Assembly: GCA_902800495.1 (NCBI GenBank)
Contig: CADCET010000009.1
Span: forward strand, 1 to 64,000
Length of the DNA: 64,000 bases
DNA from: an uncultured Prevotellaceae bacterium
Lineage (GTDB): Bacteria > Bacteroidota > Bacteroidia > Bacteroidales > Bacteroidaceae
Reading direction: 5' to 3'
The notes below the pieces were generated by a model. The model saw only the letters and a program-made list of their open reading frames with translations, was not told the DNA's origin and ran no database searches. Position numbers and translations under genes: made by a program. The stretch's first letter is position 1. Each line of letters opens with the position of its first letter. Below are positions 62,404 through 64,000 of this stretch, piece by piece.

Positions 62404-63198
62404 TTACACAGACAAATCGGTATTTTCTTGGTCTTTCGTAGGTGTTTGTTGGTCGTTTCGTCGTATTTTGCGGTATTCGTTGGGTGATGTGCCGTAGACT
62501 TGCTTGAAGACGCGATAGAAAGTGGAGGGATTGCCGATGCCGCACTCTTCGGCGACGGCTTCCATGCTGTAGTGGGGGTGCTGCTGCATCAGGGTGAGGG
62601 CGTAGGCAACGCGCTTGCGGTTGAGGTAGGTCTGGACGTTGCCGCCACCGCCGAAGCGGCGGATGAGTTGGCCGATGCGCTCCTTGGAGAGTCCTGAGGC
62701 GGCGCAGAGGCCCTCGCGGCCAAAGGTGGCGTCGAGGAACAGGCGCTGCTCGTCGACGCGGCGGTCGATGGCGGCGAACTCCTCGGCGGGGGTGAGGACT
62801 TGCTGCGGCAGAGGCGCGGCCTGCGGGGAAGGAATGGGGGAGGTCTGCGGGGAAACCGCAGGGGCGGGGATGGTCTGCGGGGAAACCGCAGGGGCGGGGA
62901 TGGCCTGCGGGGAAACCGCAGGGGTGGGGATGGTCTGCGGGGAAACCGCAGGGGCGGGTATTGGTTGCGGGGAAACCGCAGAGGCGTGGATGGCCTGCGG
63001 GGAAACCGCAGGGGCGGGTATTGGTTGCGGGGAAACCGCAGAGGCGTGGATGGCCTGCGGGGAAACCGCGGGGGCGGGCTGGGGGGAAGACGGCGGGAGC
63101 TGGGAGAGGCGGCGCCGGAGGGCGCGGTTGGTGCGGACGAGGTAGGCAACGGCCGCAAGGAGTGCTATGATGATGAGGGAAAGGACGGTGGTTAGCAT
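62404..63198 (-). CDS. Membrane-anchored AraC-family regulator with a proline-rich repeat linker
   Basis: The protein (264 residues) has one N-terminal membrane helix (TVLSLIIIALLAAVAYLV, residues 3-20). A linker of 8 repeats of about 10 residues (AVSPQTIPAP, AVSPQAIHAS) follows. At the C-terminus is an HTH_18/AraC DNA-binding domain (LSKERIGQLIRRFGGGGNVQ, YSMEAVAEECGIGNPSTFYR, VFKQVYGTSPNEYRKIRR). The second helix-turn-helix is complete. A membrane-tethered AraC domain is known from Bacteroidota TPR-type regulators, but this one has no sensor domain. It lies just upstream of the fimbrial operon and on the same strand. Confidence 0.82.
   Translation of the reverse strand: MLTTVLSLIIIALLAAVAYLVRTNRALRRRLSQLPPSSPQPAPAVSPQAIHASAVSPQPIPAPAVSPQAIHASAVSPQPIPAPAVSPQTIPTPAVSPQAIPAPAVSPQTIPAPAVSPQTSPIPSPQAAPLPQQVLTPAEEFAAIDRRVDEQRLFLDATFGREGLCAASGLSKERIGQLIRRFGGGGNVQTYLNRKRVAYALTLMQQHPHYSMEAVAEECGIGNPSTFYRVFKQVYGTSPNEYRKIRRNDQQTPTKDQENTDLSV
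62851..63082. repeat. 30-bp repeat array in the AraC-type gene
   Basis: Eight units start at 62851, 62881, 62911, 62941, 62971, 63001, 63031 and 63061 (the last is partial). Each contains a hairpin CTGCGG-GGAAA-CCGCAG or a close variant. The pair 62941-63000 is repeated at 63001-63060, a 60-bp higher-order unit, so recent expansion is likely. Confidence 0.92.
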
Positions 63199-63210
63199 AG
63201 GAGATTAGGT

Positions 63211-63250
63211 TGGTGGGACGGGGTGGGACGAGGTGGGACGGGGTGGGATG
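63211..63250. repeat. 10-bp tandem repeat
   Basis: Four units of tggtgggacg-type (tggtgggacg, gggtgggacg, aggtgggacg, gggtgggatg) fill the gap before the AraC-type gene. Confidence 0.85.
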
Positions 63251-63255
63251 GGGGA

Positions 63256-64000
63256 CTATATTTTGATGCCGTTGGCGATGACGGCGTCGCGCATCTTCTT
63301 CTGGAGGTTGCTGGCGAAGATGAAGTCGGTGAGGCGCTGGTTGGGCGACTCCATAATCTGGTGGCTCTGGCCCTGCCACTCCTTGTGGCCCTCGTAGATG
63401 AAGATGATGTTCTCGCCGATGCCCATGACGGAGTTCATGTCGTGGGTGTTGATGATGGTGGTCATGCCGAACTCGCGGGTGATGCCGTGCAGGAGATCGT
63501 CGATGACGAGAGAGGTCTTCGGGTCGAGGCCGGAGTTCGGCTCGTCACAGAAAAGGTACTTGGGGTTCATGACGATGGCGCGGGCGATGGCCACGCGTTT
63601 CTGCATACCGCCGGAGATCTCGCCGGGGAACTTCTGTTCGGCGCCGACGAGGTTGACACGGTCGAGGCAGTCCATGGCGCGCTTCTGTCGCTCGCGGAGG
63701 TTCATGGTGGAGAACATGTCGAGGGGGAACATGACGTTTTCGAGGACGGTCATCGAGTCGAAGAGGGCGGCGGACTGGAAGATCATACCCATCTCGCGGC
63801 GCATGGCAATCTTCTCGTGCTTTGTCATGGCCACGAAGTCGCGTCCGTCGTAGAGAATCTGCCCCTTGGTGGGCGTGAGCAGGCCGACGAGGTTCTTCAT
63901 CAGCACGGTCTTGCCGGAGCCTGACTGGCCGATGATGAGATTGGTCTTGCCATCGTCGAAGACGGTGCTGATGTCCTTCAGCACCTGTTTGTCGTCAAAC
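63256..64000 (-). CDS. ABC transporter ATPase, MlaF-like, cut by the window edge
   Basis: At least 247 residues are in the window; the reading frame continues past its right edge with residues FDDKQ before VLKDIS, so the start is outside. Motifs are Walker A IIGQSGSGKTVLM, Q-loop MGMIFQSAALFDSMTV, signature ISGGMQKRVAIARAI, Walker B YLFCDEPNSGLDP and H-loop NTHD. The signature and the Q-loop sequence fit MlaF, the ATPase of MCE/Mla lipid transporters of the envelope. The permease and MCE genes would lie outside the window. Confidence 0.85.
   Translation of the reverse strand, partial: FDDKQVLKDISTVFDDGKTNLIIGQSGSGKTVLMKNLVGLLTPTKGQILYDGRDFVAMTKHEKIAMRREMGMIFQSAALFDSMTVLENVMFPLDMFSTMNLRERQKRAMDCLDRVNLVGAEQKFPGEISGGMQKRVAIARAIVMNPKYLFCDEPNSGLDPKTSLVIDDLLHGITREFGMTTIINTHDMNSVMGIGENIIFIYEGHKEWQGQSHQIMESPNQRLTDFIFASNLQKKMRDAVIANGIKI

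Noticed and set aside
62851-63082. A possible CRISPR array (regular 30-bp repeats)
   Set aside because: The units are contiguous, without unique spacers, are in frame within a gene and no cas genes are present.
62279-63379. A 366-codon minus-strand frame rich in Pro, Arg and His
   Set aside because: It overlaps the AraC-type gene in another frame and is kept open by the 30-bp repeats, which lack stops in all frames. It has no recognisable domain.

Overview
The window looks like a chromosomal segment of a Bacteroidota bacterium, most likely Prevotella or a close relative. The signs are promoters of the TTTG-N20-TAnnTTTG type, an UpxY-like antiterminator, Mfa/Fim-type fimbrillins with DUF3575 and DUF5119 partners, LruC/DUF4114 lipoproteins, C-terminal tails of the type IX secretion kind, and the order yceD-rpmF-fabH-era-der. 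No rRNA, tRNA or CRISPR was recognised.

Left part (about 300-31500, minus strand). One long exopolysaccharide/capsule operon runs right to left from an UpxY/NusG-like regulator. It continues through Wza-like export lipoprotein, Wzc-like tyrosine autokinase, WbpD- and WbpE-like enzymes, initiating sugar transferase, GT4 and GT2 glycosyltransferases, a polytopic Wzy candidate, three FemAB-like acyltransferases, DUF354 protein, polysaccharide deacetylase-like protein, VanZ, a large FAD/Fe-S dehydrogenase, WbpB-like oxidoreductase, Wzx-like flippase, CotH protein with a T9SS-like tail, GT32, an LruC/DUF4114 lipoprotein and an OmpA-like protein. It ends with a UDP-HexNAc 6-dehydrogenase. The dehydrogenase, WbpB, WbpE and WbpD analogues together could make a UDP-2,3-diacetamido-2,3-dideoxy-hexuronic acid. 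The FAD/Fe-S enzyme may recycle 2-hydroxyglutarate made in the WbpB step. A terminator follows the operon, and a second LruC lipoprotein then has its own promoter.

Middle part (31898-46733, plus strand). Divergent from the polysaccharide operon is a compact five-gene sensory cluster: a TPR protein with a degenerate kinase ATPase domain, three dCache proteins with progressively more signalling parts, and one complete dCache-HAMP histidine kinase. A further histidine kinase follows, then the housekeeping operon yceD-rpmF-fabH-era-der, a small lipoprotein, and a REP-type (RAYT) transposase-like protein with an unusual proline-rich insert and a C-terminal Rossmann-like extension.

Right part (46783-64000, minus strand). 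Three surface proteins share C-terminal modules; two carry a T9SS-like tail and the middle one ends before it. Next come a fimbrillin-like lipoprotein, a previously hidden 49-residue membrane protein with its own promoter and terminator, and a fimbrial operon (DUF3575 outer-membrane protein with a TolA-like tail, DUF5119 lipoprotein, two fimbrillin paralogues). The window ends with a membrane-anchored AraC-type regulator carrying a 30-bp repeat array and a partial MlaF-like ABC ATPase.

A theme across the window is short repeats that enter genes as well as gaps: 7-, 8-, 9- and 10-bp tandem repeats, and GC-rich palindromic inserts inside era, the FAD dehydrogenase, the RAYT gene and the AraC gene.
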